DNA of 58,529 nt from Acidiferrobacterales bacterium. Its GTDB lineage: Bacteria > Pseudomonadota > Gammaproteobacteria > Acidiferrobacterales > SZUA-150. A program made the position numbers and the translations under genes. Location of the stretch: the NCBI GenBank assembly GCA_947258385.1, contig CAMYII010000065.1, positions 19,279 to 77,807 of the forward strand, given 5' to 3'. The notes under the pieces were generated by a model. That model worked only from the letters and a program-made list of their open reading frames with translations, was not told where the DNA came from and did not search any database. Of this stretch, positions 16,378 to 25,811 are shown in pieces (position 1 is the first letter of the stretch; each line of letters starts with the position of its first letter).

Positions 16378-19281
16378 ATGACAGTTTCCACGAAGCAATC
16401 CGGACCGGCCAACGAAAACGTCGAGGTCAAAAATACGACGTGTTACATGTGCGCGTGCCGCTGCGGCATTCGCGTCACGCTGCGCGACGGTGAGGTGCGC
16501 TACATCGAGGGCAACCCGGACCACCCGCTTAACAAAGGTCCCCTTAATAAAGGTGTGATCTGCGCCAAGGGCGCCTCCGGTATCATGAAGCAGTATTCCC
16601 CGGCACGCCTGACCAAACCATTGCGGCGCAAGGCCGGGGCCGAACGCGGCGCCGGCGAGTTCGAGGAAATCACCTGGGACGAGGCCTTTGCCTTGGTCGA
16701 GGAGCGTCTGCGGCATATCCGCGAGACCGATCCCAAGCGATTCGCGCTGTTTACCGGGCGCGACCAGATGCAGGCCGTCACGGGGCTGTTTGCCAAGCAG
16801 TTCGGCACGCCAAACTATGCTGCCCATGGTGGCTTCTGCTCCGTGAACATGGCCGCCGGCATGATCTACACCATCGGCGGATCATTCTGGGAATTCGGCG
16901 GTCCCGACCTCGAGCGCGCCAAGCTCTTTGTCATGATCGGCACAGCGGAGGACCATCATTCCAATCCGCTTAAAATCGCCATCTCAAAATTCAAGCGTAA
17001 CGGCGGCAAGTTCATTTCCATCAACCCGGTGCGCACGGGCTATTCGGCCATCGCCGATGAATGGGTGCCGATCAAGCCCGGCACCGATGGGGCGCTGTTC
17101 CTGGCGTTGATCAACGAGATCATTAATCAGGGTCTGTTCGATCGCGAATTTCTAGTGCAGTATACCAACGCCGCCCAGCTCGTGAACATGGATGAGCGCA
17201 GCGATGAGTTCGGGATGCTGGTGCGCACCGAGATACCGGAGGAAGAAGGTTGCTTCGACCCGCAAAACAAACTCTGGTGGGATCGGCACACCGACAAGGC
17301 CGTGATCACCCATCGCGATGGCGCCGATCCGCGACTGATGGGAGGCTTTCAGTTGGAGGACGGGACGCCGGTCAAACCTTCCTTCCAACTGCTGGTGGAA
17401 CGCGTCAAGGAATACACCCCAGAATGGGCCGAAGGCATCACCGGCATCCCGGCCGGGACCATCCGCCGGCTGGCGCACGAGATGGGTGTCACCGCGCGCG
17501 ACCAGAAGATCGAGTTGCCGATCGCCTGGACCGACATCTGGGGCAAGGACCACGAGTCTGTCACCGGCAGCCCCGTGGCGTTTCATGCCATGCGCGGGCT
17601 TGCCGCGCACTCCAACGGCTTTCACACGATACGCGCGCTGTCGATCCTCATGACCATGCTCGGCACCATCGACGCGCCCGGCGGCTTTCGTCACAAGCCG
17701 CCCTTCCCGCGTCCGATTCCACCCTGCGCCAAGACGCCGGACCGCCCGGAAGCCGTGAAGCCCAACAGCGTGCTCGACGGGATGCCGCTCGGCTGGCCGG
17801 CGGAGCCCGATGACCTGTTCGTGGACGACAATGGCGGACCGGTACGCATCGACAAGGCGTTTTCCTGGGAGTATCCGCTAGCGGTGCACGGTCTGATGCA
17901 CAATGTCATCACCAACGCCTGGCGCGGCGATCCCTATCCCATCGACACCCTGCTGATCTTCATGGCCAACATGGCCTGGAACTCGACCATGAACACGGTC
18001 GAGGTGCGCAACATGCTCAACGACAAGAATGAGGACGGCGAATTCAAGATTCCGTTCCTGATCGTGTGCGACGCCTTCCAATCGGAGATGACGGCCTTCG
18101 CCGACCTGGTGCTGCCGGACACCACTTACCTGGAACGCCACGATGTGATGTCCATGCTCGATCGACCCATCTCCGAATACGATGGGCCGATGGATTCGGT
18201 GCGCATCCCCGTTGTTCCGCCCAAGGGCGAATGCAAGCCGTTCCAGGAAGTACTGATCGAGCTGGGCAGCCGCCTGCAACTGCCGGCGTTTGTGGACAAC
18301 AACGGTAAGCGCAAGTATCGCGATTATCCGGACTTCATCACCAATTACGAGACCGAGCCGGGCTCCGGTATCGGCTTTCTCGCGGGCTGGCGCGGCAAGG
18401 GCGGCGAGAAGTTCATGCGCGGTGAGCCCAACCCCAACCAGTGGGCAATGTATGAGAAGAACAACTGCATCTACCATTACGAGCTGCCCAAGTCCTTTCA
18501 GTACCTGCGCAACTGGAACAAGGGCTATCTCGAATGGTCGCAGCGCCATCGTCTGACGCGTTACGCCGAGCCCATCCTGATTCACCTCTATTCCGAGGTC
18601 CTGCAGCAGTTCCGGCTCGCGGCCCAGGGAAAGACCATAGGCAAGCAGCCGCCGCCGCATCTGCGCAAGCGCATTGAGACCTACTTTGATCCGCTGCCGT
18701 TCTATTACGAGCCGCTTGAGGCGCAGCTAAGCGACAAGCATCGCTACCCGCTAAACGCTCTCACCCAGCGCCCGATGGCGATGTACCACTCGTGGGATTC
18801 GCAGAATGCGTGGCTGCGGCAGATTCATGCCCACAACTATCTTTATATGAGTCCGGAGCTGGGACGCAAGGGCGGTTTTGATGACGGAGATTGGGTGTGG
18901 GCGGAGTCCATGTGGGGCAAGGTGCGCTGTATGTGTCGTTTTTCCGAGGCGGTGGAACCCGGCACGGTGTGGACCTGGAACGCCATCGGCAAGGCGGCGG
19001 GCGCCTGGAACCTGGAACCCACCGCCAATGAAGCGCGCAAGGGATTCCTGCTCAATCACTTGATCTCCGAAGAACTGCCGTCGGGCACGGGCGGGCGGCA
19101 CATGTCGAACTCCGATCCCGTTACCGGCCAGGCCGGCTGGTATGACGTGCGCGTGCGTGTCTACAAGGACGATGATCAGGAGCCGGGCAGCCTGCCACAG
19201 TTCGCGCCTGTCGCGCCCGTGCCTGGCGAAGAGCCAAGACGCAGACCGTGGCTGGCGTATTTCGCGGGCCGCAGGAAATGA
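16378..19281 (+). CDS. soeA: Sulfite dehydrogenase molybdopterin subunit (SoeA-like)
   Basis: 967 residues from ATG 16378 (AGGGG upstream; the frame opens at 16321 but that part is the promoter). This is a DMSO-reductase-superfamily Mo-bisPGD enzyme. An N-terminal [4Fe-4S] site is formed by Cys22, Cys25, Cys29 and Cys62 (CYMCACRCG, then CAKG). The likely Mo ligand is Cys154 in HGGFCSVN. There is no TAT or Sec signal, so the active site is cytoplasmic, as in SoeABC of purple sulfur bacteria and unlike PsrA/PhsA. It is followed by a four-cluster ferredoxin subunit and a DmsC-type anchor, the SoeABC arrangement. Reaction: sulfite to sulfate, electrons to the quinone pool. Related cytoplasmic-facing molybdoenzymes of other specificity cannot be fully excluded. 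Confidence 0.88.
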   Translation: MTVSTKQSGPANENVEVKNTTCYMCACRCGIRVTLRDGEVRYIEGNPDHPLNKGPLNKGVICAKGASGIMKQYSPARLTKPLRRKAGAERGAGEFEEITWDEAFALVEERLRHIRETDPKRFALFTGRDQMQAVTGLFAKQFGTPNYAAHGGFCSVNMAAGMIYTIGGSFWEFGGPDLERAKLFVMIGTAEDHHSNPLKIAISKFKRNGGKFISINPVRTGYSAIADEWVPIKPGTDGALFLALINEIINQGLFDREFLVQYTNAAQLVNMDERSDEFGMLVRTEIPEEEGCFDPQNKLWWDRHTDKAVITHRDGADPRLMGGFQLEDGTPVKPSFQLLVERVKEYTPEWAEGITGIPAGTIRRLAHEMGVTARDQKIELPIAWTDIWGKDHESVTGSPVAFHAMRGLAAHSNGFHTIRALSILMTMLGTIDAPGGFRHKPPFPRPIPPCAKTPDRPEAVKPNSVLDGMPLGWPAEPDDLFVDDNGGPVRIDKAFSWEYPLAVHGLMHNVITNAWRGDPYPIDTLLIFMANMAWNSTMNTVEVRNMLNDKNEDGEFKIPFLIVCDAFQSEMTAFADLVLPDTTYLERHDVMSMLDRPISEYDGPMDSVRIPVVPPKGECKPFQEVLIELGSRLQLPAFVDNNGKRKYRDYPDFITNYETEPGSGIGFLAGWRGKGGEKFMRGEPNPNQWAMYEKNNCIYHYELPKSFQYLRNWNKGYLEWSQRHRLTRYAEPILIHLYSEVLQQFRLAAQGKTIGKQPPPHLRKRIETYFDPLPFYYEPLEAQLSDKHRYPLNALTQRPMAMYHSWDSQNAWLRQIHAHNYLYMSPELGRKGGFDDGDWVWAESMWGKVRCMCRFSEAVEPGTVWTWNAIGKAAGAWNLEPTANEARKGFLLNHLISEELPSGTGGRHMSNSDPVTGQAGWYDVRVRVYKDDDQEPGSLPQFAPVAPVPGEEPRRRPWLAYFAGRRK

Positions 19282-19311
19282 GCTTACAAAACACAGGCCG
19301 AGCACTGAATC

Positions 19312-20043
19312 ATGAGCCAATTAGCACTTGTCATTGACCTGAATGTCTGCGTGGGCTGTCACGCCTGTGTAACCAGCTGCAAGGAGTGGAATACCTCGGG
19401 CACGGCGGGTTACATGTCCGATGACCGCCCTTACGGGGAGGATCCGACCGGCACGTTCTTTAACCGTGTGCAGACCTTCGAGATCGGTGAATATCCAAAC
19501 ACCGACACCGTTCATTTTCCCAAGTCCTGCCTGCATTGCGAAGATCCGCCATGCGTTCCGGTATGCCCAACTGGCGCGAGCTACAAGCGACCCGAGGACG
19601 GGATCGTCCTGGTCGACTATGACAAGTGCATCGGCTGCAAGTATTGCTCCTGGGCCTGCCCCTATGGGGTGCGCGAACTCGACGAGCACCAGAAGGTGAT
19701 GAAGAAATGCACCCTGTGTGTCGATCGGATCTACGACCAGAGCCTGCCAGAGGCGGAGCGCAAGCCTGCGTGCGTCATGGCCTGCCCGACCAGTGCGCGC
19801 CTGTTCGGCGATGTACACGATCCCGAATCGGAGGTGTCGATTGCGATTCGCGAGTCCGGCGGTTTTGCCTTGATGCCCGAATGGGGCACCCATCCGGCCA
19901 ACCATTATCTGCCGCGCCGAAAGACCCAGATCACGATACACAAGGACGAACTGGTGCGGGCCGACAATCCACTCAAAAAAGAGGGCAAGCTACCCAAACC
20001 GGACATCAACGAACCGTCACTGGATGATGTGACAAGTTGGTAA
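19312..20043 (+). CDS. soeB: Sulfite dehydrogenase iron-sulfur subunit (SoeB-like)
   Basis: 243 residues with 16 cysteines in four ferredoxin-type groups: Cys13/16/19/23, Cys73/76/81/85, Cys106/109/112/116 and Cys133/136/154/158, enough for four [4Fe-4S] clusters. It lacks a signal peptide or membrane anchor. It would carry electrons from the SoeA molybdenum site to the membrane subunit. It starts 30 bases after soeA. An unusual inverted repeat separates it from soeC. Confidence 0.9.
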   Translation: MSQLALVIDLNVCVGCHACVTSCKEWNTSGTAGYMSDDRPYGEDPTGTFFNRVQTFEIGEYPNTDTVHFPKSCLHCEDPPCVPVCPTGASYKRPEDGIVLVDYDKCIGCKYCSWACPYGVRELDEHQKVMKKCTLCVDRIYDQSLPEAERKPACVMACPTSARLFGDVHDPESEVSIAIRESGGFALMPEWGTHPANHYLPRRKTQITIHKDELVRADNPLKKEGKLPKPDINEPSLDDVTSW

Positions 20044-20050
20044 TTAAAAA

Positions 20051-20132
20051 CAGATACAAGATACAAGATACAAGAGACAAGTGTGCACTGCGCAATACTT
20101 GTAAATGTCTTGACTTGTATCTTGTATCTTGG
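20051..20132. repeat. Heptamer-built inverted repeat between soeB and soeC
   Basis: The left arm has tandem GATACAA units (three, then a GAGACAA variant), and the right arm is their complement (CTTGTATCTTGTATCTTG); an 18-base stretch CAAGATACAAGATACAAG pairs perfectly. It begins a few bases after the soeB stop and ends about 20 bases before the soeC ATG, so it would form a hairpin in the soe messenger RNA. It lacks a downstream U-tract, so it is not a classic terminator. Confidence 0.8.
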
Positions 20133-20152
20133 ACCTTGCACCTGGAGTACGT

Positions 20153-21130
20153 ATGCATCCCGCATTTTCGGTTATTTTACTGACTACCCTGATCGGCGCC
20201 GGCCAGGGCCTGTTTCTTGCGCTCTACACGGGTGAAAGCTATTCCGTGGTGGAACTACTGCCGCCTCAGAGCAGTCAATTCTACGCCCTGGGCAGCGCCA
20301 TTGCCGTCGTATTCCTGATCGGCGGCCTCGCTGCCTCGTTCTTTCATCTCGGCCACCCTGAACGCGCGTGGCGTTCCGCGGCAATGTGGCGTACCTCCTG
20401 GCTGTCGCGCGAAGTAATCGTGCTGCCACTGGTGATCGGGCTCATCGCCCTCTACGGCTTGGCGCACTACCTGCGTTTGGATCTGAAGATCTTCGGTGTT
20501 GAAACCAACGTCCGCGGCGACCTGACATTGCTGATCGGCGCGGCGGGTTCGCTTGCCACGTTCGGCTTGTTTATCTGCACCGGCATGATCTACGCCTGCA
20601 TCAAATTCCTGCAGGAGTGGCACAGCCCGCTGACGGTGATCAACTACATACTGCTGGGCACGGCTTGCGGTTTCACCCTGGCCACCGCCTTCGCCGTCTA
20701 CGGTGCGCCCGACCTGGTTAATTTCTACGGCGCCTGGGCCATTATTATCACCTTGGCGGCCCTCGTGACCCGTGCAGCGTCGCTGATCCGCAACGCGCGC
20801 ATCCGCCACAAGTCATCGCTGCGGACGGCGATCGGTGTGCGTCACAGCAAGATTACGCAGAAGTCCCAGGGGCTCATGGGCGGATCCTTTAATACGCGTG
20901 AGTTCTTCCACGGCACGCCGCTGTGGTTTTTCCGCTCTGTGAAGTGGATTTTCCTGGTGCTGGTGTTTCCGGTTCCGGTCGCGCTGCTGCTCGCCGGCCT
21001 GCTGGGGCATTCACTGACCCTGCTGTATACCGCCTTCGTCGTGCAATACGCCGGGCTGCTTGCCGAGCGCTGGTTCTTCTTTGCCCAGGCAAACCACCCG
21101 CAGAATCTGTATTATCAGACGGTCGGCTGA
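20153..21130 (+). CDS. soeC: Sulfite dehydrogenase membrane anchor (SoeC-like, DmsC family)
   Basis: 325 residues from ATG 20153 (TGGAG upstream; an upstream TTG at 20129 lies in the inverted repeat). Eight or so hydrophobic segments. The stretch FFHLGHPERAWRS followed by WRTSWLSRE is diagnostic of the DmsC family of quinone-reactive anchors. It should hold the Fe-S subunit at the cytoplasmic face and pass electrons to quinone. Third gene of soeABC. Confidence 0.9.
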   Translation: MHPAFSVILLTTLIGAGQGLFLALYTGESYSVVELLPPQSSQFYALGSAIAVVFLIGGLAASFFHLGHPERAWRSAAMWRTSWLSREVIVLPLVIGLIALYGLAHYLRLDLKIFGVETNVRGDLTLLIGAAGSLATFGLFICTGMIYACIKFLQEWHSPLTVINYILLGTACGFTLATAFAVYGAPDLVNFYGAWAIIITLAALVTRAASLIRNARIRHKSSLRTAIGVRHSKITQKSQGLMGGSFNTREFFHGTPLWFFRSVKWIFLVLVFPVPVALLLAGLLGHSLTLLYTAFVVQYAGLLAERWFFFAQANHPQNLYYQTVG

Positions 21131-21274
21131 TCATTGACCTGGGCCAGGCCCGCATGGGGGTCGACCCGCAGAATCATCGAGCCACAAGACTTTACCTCAT
21201 CGGCTGCATTCTATAGATTGGGTGCTTACTCGCTTTCTGGATATGCGCCTGCGGCGACTCGATGAGGCAAAGGC

Positions 21275-21730
21275 ATGAGAGGGCAGACGATAAAAACGAT
21301 CCTGGGCTGGCGCGAATGGGTAGAATTGCCGGCACTTGGAATCAAGGCCATCAAGGCCAAGGTCGATACTGGCGCGCGTACCTCCGTCCTGCATGCATTC
21401 TCCGTTGAGACATTTGTCGATGCAGGCACCAACAAGGCCCGCTTCGGCATCCATCCCCTACAAAAGCGCGCCGATATAGAGATCTACTGTGTCGCTGACG
21501 TCGTTGACGAACGCTGGGTGACTGACTCCGGCGGCCACGGCGAGCTTCGCCTCGTTATCATGACCCCGGTTACGGTGGGAGATTCGACCTGGCCGATTGA
21601 GGTCACCTTGACAAACCGGGACACTATGGGCTTTCGCATGCTGCTCGGCCGCACCGCGCTGAAGCATCGATTTCTGGTTGACCCGGATGCCTCCTATCGC
21701 AGCCGGAACGGACCCAGCCGTAAGCGGTAG
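21275..21730 (+). CDS. RimB-like retropepsin-type protease (DUF785 family)
   Basis: 151 residues. The motif AKVDTGARTSVLHA contains the D-T-G of retropepsin-like aspartic peptidases, and the opening ILGWREWVELPALGI is typical of the 'ATP-dependent zinc protease' DUF785 family, whose Pseudomonas member RimB trims glutamate tails added by RimK. It lies directly upstream of rimK, 106 bases apart, which supports that role. The ribosome-binding site is GAGGCAAAGGC. Confidence 0.85.
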   Translation: MRGQTIKTILGWREWVELPALGIKAIKAKVDTGARTSVLHAFSVETFVDAGTNKARFGIHPLQKRADIEIYCVADVVDERWVTDSGGHGELRLVIMTPVTVGDSTWPIEVTLTNRDTMGFRMLLGRTALKHRFLVDPDASYRSRNGPSRKR

Positions 21731-21836
21731 TCAACGATAAAAAACATGGCAGCGATCAAGCGCCAATTGGGAAAAAAAGGCGGGGAAATGCTAAGATGAA
21801 TCCAGGATGGGTGCCCGATCAACGGATAGGTGATCT

Positions 21837-22742
21837 ATGAAGATAGCGATTCTCTCCCGCAACGCCAAATTGTATTCGAGCAAGCGGCTGGCCGAAGCGG
21901 CCAGGCAACGCAATCACGAGGTCCGCGTAATCGATCCGCTGCATTGCTATATGAATATCACCTCGCATCGTCCATCAATTCATTACAAGGGCGAGGTGAT
22001 CGAGGGGTATGACGCGGTCATCCCGCGTATCGGGGCCTCCGTGACGTTTTATGGCACCGCCGTATTGCGGCAGTTCGAGATGATGGGGGTGTTCCCGTTG
22101 AACGAATCCGTTGCCATCACGCGCGCCCGCGACAAACTGCGCTCCCTGCAGTTGTTATCAAGGAAAGGTATCGGTCTGCCCGTCACCGGCTTCGCGCATT
22201 CGCCGGATGATATCAAAGACATGATCGACATCGCCGGCGGCGCACCGTTGGTAATAAAATTGCTCGAGGGCACGCAAGGCATAGGCGTGGTGCTCGCGGA
22301 AACCAGAAAGGCCGCCGAGAGCGTCATCGAGGCATTCATGGGCCTGCGGGCCAATATCCTGGTGCAGGAATTCGTCAAGGAAGCCGGCGGCGCCGACATC
22401 CGCTGCTTTGTCATCGGCGAGAAAGTCGTGGCGGCGATGATGCGCAAGGCAAAGGAAGGCGAGTTCCGCTCCAACCTCCACCGCGGCGGCACGGCCTCGG
22501 TGATCAAGCTGACCCCGGAAGAGCGCTCGACCGCGGTGCGGGCGGCGCGCGTCATGGGGCTGAACGTCGCTGGCGTGGATATCCTGCGTGCCAATCACGG
22601 TCCCGTGGTAATGGAGGTGAATTCATCGCCGGGTCTTGAGGGCATCGAGAGCGCCACTGGCAAGGATATCGCCGGGACCATCATTGAGTTTATCGAAAAA
22701 AATTCCGGGCCTAACAAGACCCGGACGCGCGGCAAAGGTTGA
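21837..22742 (+). CDS. rimK: RimK: ribosomal protein S6-L-glutamate ligase
   Basis: 301 residues, the usual RimK length. The N-terminal domain ([18 protein letters not shown]) is followed by an ATP-grasp domain with [11 protein letters not shown] (phosphate-binding loop) and the metal-binding end [20 protein letters not shown]. The enzyme adds glutamates to the C-terminus of ribosomal protein S6 and can make poly-glutamate. The next gene starts at its stop codon (TTGA overlap). Confidence 0.95.
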   Translation: MKIAILSRNAKLYSSKRLAEAARQRNHEVRVIDPLHCYMNITSHRPSIHYKGEVIEGYDAVIPRIGASVTFYGTAVLRQFEMMGVFPLNESVAITRARDKLRSLQLLSRKGIGLPVTGFAHSPDDIKDMIDIAGGAPLVIKLLEGTQGIGVVLAETRKAAESVIEAFMGLRANILVQEFVKEAGGADIRCFVIGEKVVAAMMRKAKEGEFRSNLHRGGTASVIKLTPEERSTAVRAARVMGLNVAGVDILRANHGPVVMEVNSSPGLEGIESATGKDIAGTIIEFIEKNSGPNKTRTRGKG

Positions 22743-23803
22743 ATGCATTGAATGCCCCGCCATTTGAACTCGGTGGCACAGCTGTACCCGCGGGCGAGCG
22801 CGCCACGGTTGAACTTCGCCTGACCCGGCTCTACACCCACAGCGCCATCACCATGCCGGTCCAGGTGGTCCACGGCAAACAGCCGGGCCCGCGCCTGTTC
22901 GTCTCCGCGGCCATCCATGGAGATGAGATCAACGGCGTGGAGATCATACGGCGCCTGTTGAAGCTGTCGAGGCTGCGGCGCCTGCACGGCACGCTCATTG
23001 CCGTCCCGGTAGTCAATGTCCATGGCTTTATTCATCATTCACGGTATTTGCCGGACCGGCGGGATCTCAATCGCAACTTTCCGGGCTCGGCCTCCGGATC
23101 GCTCACCGCGCGGCTGGCGCAGCTCTTCATGGACGAGATCGTCAGCAATGCGACTCACGGCATTGATATCCATACCGGCGCGGTACACCGCGACAATCTT
23201 CCCCAGATCCGGGGCAATCTCGATGACCCCGAAACCGAGCGCCTGGCCCGCGCCTTCGGCGTGCCGGTGTTGCTCAATTCCGCCTTGCGCGACGGTTCCC
23301 TGCGCCAGGTGGCGGCCGACCGCGGAATACCCATGTTGTTGTACGAGGCCGGGGAGGCCCTGCGGTTTAACGAATTGTCGATCCGCGCGGGCGTGCGCGG
23401 GATTATCGAGGTAATGCGCGCGCTGACCATGCTGCCGCCAAGCAAGTCGAAACGGCGCAAAACCGCTGATCCCTTGATCGCGCGTTCCAGCCTGTGGGTC
23501 CGCGCACCGGACAGCGGCATCCTCCGGGTCACCAAACCATTGGGGGCGCGCGTGCGCAAAGGCGACACCTTGGGGGTCATTGCAGACGCATTCGGGGAGA
23601 GGGAAGTCACCGTCACCTCGCCGGTCAACGGAATCATCATTGGCCGCATTAATCTGCCGCTCGCCAATGAGGGGGACGCGCTGTTTCATATCGGCCGGTT
23701 TGAAAAGCCCAGCGAGGCCGCGGCGCTGGTCGAGGAATTCCAGAGCGAACATGAGGAATCGCTTGCCGGAGCGGCAGCTATCGACGAACCCCCAATTGTC
23801 TAG
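22739..23803 (+). CDS. Succinylglutamate desuccinylase/aspartoacylase family protein
   Basis: 354 residues from TTG 22739 (TTG 22748 is equally possible; no in-frame ATG nearby). Zinc carboxypeptidase-like fold of the AstE/AspA family: HGDEINGVE (metal His and Glu), NRNFPGS and DIHTG (second His). The C-terminal 90 residues form a lipoyl/biotinyl-like beta domain ([24 protein letters not shown]). Its coupling to rimK suggests it acts on an acyl-amino acid or glutamylated product, but the substrate is unknown. The stop codon TAG is the first three bases of the element at 23801-23983. Confidence 0.88.
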   Translation: MNALNAPPFELGGTAVPAGERATVELRLTRLYTHSAITMPVQVVHGKQPGPRLFVSAAIHGDEINGVEIIRRLLKLSRLRRLHGTLIAVPVVNVHGFIHHSRYLPDRRDLNRNFPGSASGSLTARLAQLFMDEIVSNATHGIDIHTGAVHRDNLPQIRGNLDDPETERLARAFGVPVLLNSALRDGSLRQVAADRGIPMLLYEAGEALRFNELSIRAGVRGIIEVMRALTMLPPSKSKRRKTADPLIARSSLWVRAPDSGILRVTKPLGARVRKGDTLGVIADAFGEREVTVTSPVNGIIIGRINLPLANEGDALFHIGRFEKPSEAAALVEEFQSEHEESLAGAAAIDEPPIV

Positions 23804-23983
23804 AACCTGTCTCAAAATCAAACGCTCAGCAACCCTTCACGCCCTGGAAGCAAGACAAAGCACGCCAAGGCGCAGAGAACGCAAAGAATACTTCAAAATA
23901 TAAAGCGTTTTTGCTTTCTCCGCGTACTTTGCGTCTCCGCGACCCAGCGCCAGGGGGCGGAACGTATTTTGAGATAGGTTCTA
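23801..23983. mobile_element. MITE-like element family A, copy 1
   Basis: 183 bases bounded by 18-base inverted repeats TAGAACCTGTCTCAAAAT and its near-perfect complement ATTTTGAGATAGGTTCTA (17 of 18). The interior has no gene, and contains partly complementary blocks CGCAGAGNACGCAAAGAATAC and GCGTCTCCGCGACC. The left TAG is the stop codon of the deacylase gene, and the right end read inward gives the TAG stop of the convergent PP2C gene. Other copies: 34000, 45241, 50768 and 51929. Confidence 0.88.
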
Positions 23984-24829
23984 ATCAAGACGAAAGAGAA
24001 TGAATGTCAGATCATCGGGTTTGCTCGGGTGCCCCTCAGCCGGGCTCAGCATCTGGCGTTGACAGACTTCCACAACTTCTTTAGCCGCGGCCGCGAGCGG
24101 ACCTTTGCGTACCCTTTCGACGATCTCCTCACTGTAGAGATTATCTGAAAGACCGTCACTGGCGAGCACAAGGGTGTCACGGCGCGCCAGCGTGATGGCA
24201 GGGCCAATATCGATGCGCATCTCGGGCGAACCGACGACATTGGAAACAACATGACGCTCTTCATGATGGATGGCATCGGCCTCGTCCAGCAGCCCTGACT
24301 CCACCGCATAGCCCACCGGGGAATGGGAGATAGACTGGAATTTCACTTTTCCCCGCTGCCCCGAGACCAGGATCATCGAATCCCCGACGTGATAAGGCCG
24401 CACGCTATCGCCCTGGAGCTCGATGACCGCCAGTGTCGTGGCGGCGCCTGTGCCAAGGTCCATCACCGCCTGGTTTGCGTGCTCGATGCCATCAAGAATG
24501 GCGTCACGCAATATGGTTTCCTCTGCTTCCTCCGAACGATGCACCGCCGCGACCAACGCGTTGACAGCAAGCTTCGCCGCCTCATCACCACCGCGAATGC
24601 CGCCGACCCCATCAGCGACCACCAGCACACCGGAGTTCATGCCGTGGGGAATAAGCGCGGCGGCATCCTCGTTTACTGTCTCTTTACCGGGGGCTCGGAC
24701 CGTAAAGACGGCTACCCGACCGGAGGCGAAAGCACCCGAGTGCGCGCTCGTAAAATCCTGCTGTGTGTAGATTATGGGTTGCGTAATATCTCCCATCTCA
24801 GCGCTGACCTCAAAGATAGTTAATCCCAC
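23981..24829 (-). CDS. PP2C-family serine/threonine phosphatase
   Basis: 282 residues from GTG 24829, which overlaps the kinase gene; ATG 24796 with an upstream GAGGT would give 271 residues and is a good alternative. PP2C (PPM) motifs: NEDAA near the start, VVADGVGGIRGG (metal aspartate), GTGAATTLA, HVGDS, and LVLASDGLSDN. It removes phosphate from Ser/Thr, requiring Mn2+ or Mg2+. The upstream overlapping kinase is its natural opposing partner. Its TAG stop is formed by the end of the repeat element at 23801-23983. Confidence 0.9.
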   Translation of the reverse strand: MGLTIFEVSAEMGDITQPIIYTQQDFTSAHSGAFASGRVAVFTVRAPGKETVNEDAAALIPHGMNSGVLVVADGVGGIRGGDEAAKLAVNALVAAVHRSEEAEETILRDAILDGIEHANQAVMDLGTGAATTLAVIELQGDSVRPYHVGDSMILVSGQRGKVKFQSISHSPVGYAVESGLLDEADAIHHEERHVVSNVVGSPEMRIDIGPAITLARRDTLVLASDGLSDNLYSEEIVERVRKGPLAAAAKEVVEVCQRQMLSPAEGHPSKPDDLTFILFRLD

Positions 24830-25563
24830 TGCATGGTTTCGAGGTATTCACGCAATTTCCCTGCTGACTTGAACTTCTTTAAGATCAGCGAGCGCTTCAA
24901 GCCGCAACAGATGGCCTTTACCTCAGGCGGTTGTTTTATATAGTATTTCTGTCCACCGAGCGCATCATAGAAGATACGGATCAGGTTAACCACGTCATCT
25001 TGGATATTCTCGGACCTGGGCGCACCCCAGTGCAACATGTCGATCAATTTCAAATCAAAGCTCAACCCGTAGCGAAGCACGATAATGTTGTCCGTGTGCA
25101 GGTCACCGTGGTACTCACCCATGCGGTGTATACATTCAATCCCCCTGGCAAGCGCATGCAGCAAGTGAATAGTTTGAAAGGGCTGCAGGCGCTTGCCAGG
25201 CTGGCGGTCGAGGAAATGGCTCAACAACTCGCCCTCGACAAACTCCGAGACCAGAAACCTAATCGGCTGTCGGCGGTAGACAATGGTGTCCTGAGTATGA
25301 TACTGAATCACGATCGGGCACTGCCGCAGCTTGTGCAGCTTCGTGGCGTAAAATTTCAAGGCCCTGTCTTTGATATTGCGTTGCGGGAAGAAGAATTTGG
25401 CGGTTCGCTCAATCCCGGTCGCAAGCTCTCTTATCAGATAGACCTCGCCCTCCCAGCCAGCGCCCAGACGCGTGATCACCTCATATTTGCCTGCCAGCAC
25501 CCTGCCGGGGTAGAAATTGAATTCGTCGATGCGGCTCTTGCCGGAGTCTTTTAATTTTGCCAT
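24820..25563 (-). CDS. Eukaryotic-like serine/threonine protein kinase (compact)
   Basis: 247 residues from ATG 25563, which has AAGGAG at the right distance; the frame opens 24 codons earlier without support. Gly-rich loop LGAGWEGEVY (33-42), Lys56, hinge region LVSEFVEGELL, catalytic HGDLHTDN (152-159) and Asp175 in LIDM replacing the DFG of classic kinases. HGDLHTDN resembles the aminoglycoside phosphotransferase/RIO style of catalytic loop. No transmembrane segment or sensor domain. The 10-base overlap with the PP2C gene indicates a kinase-phosphatase switch. The target is unknown. Confidence 0.85.
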   Translation of the reverse strand: MAKLKDSGKSRIDEFNFYPGRVLAGKYEVITRLGAGWEGEVYLIRELATGIERTAKFFFPQRNIKDRALKFYATKLHKLRQCPIVIQYHTQDTIVYRRQPIRFLVSEFVEGELLSHFLDRQPGKRLQPFQTIHLLHALARGIECIHRMGEYHGDLHTDNIIVLRYGLSFDLKLIDMLHWGAPRSENIQDDVVNLIRIFYDALGGQKYYIKQPPEVKAICCGLKRSLILKKFKSAGKLREYLETMQWD

Positions 25564-25811
25564 CGAGCTCCTTATTATCAACGTACACGCCGATATTCCC
25601 TCCCCTGGGTGCGGGGGACAGGGCCTCACTGCCATTTTGCCATACGGCGCACTATATCGCTAACACGGGTCAGTCTTTTAGCACGAAAGAACGCATGTAA
25701 CGAGTCCACCCCGGCCCCGCCCCGGTATCGATCCGGCGATGCACAATAGCCGACCCTTCCGCTGCAGCGGCAGGCGCCGAATCGCACTGCCCGCCCGGCC
25801 TTGCAGATGCG

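Noticed and set aside
20051-20132. CRISPR-like array between soeB and soeC
   Set aside because: Units are only 7 bases, tandem and inverted, without spacers.
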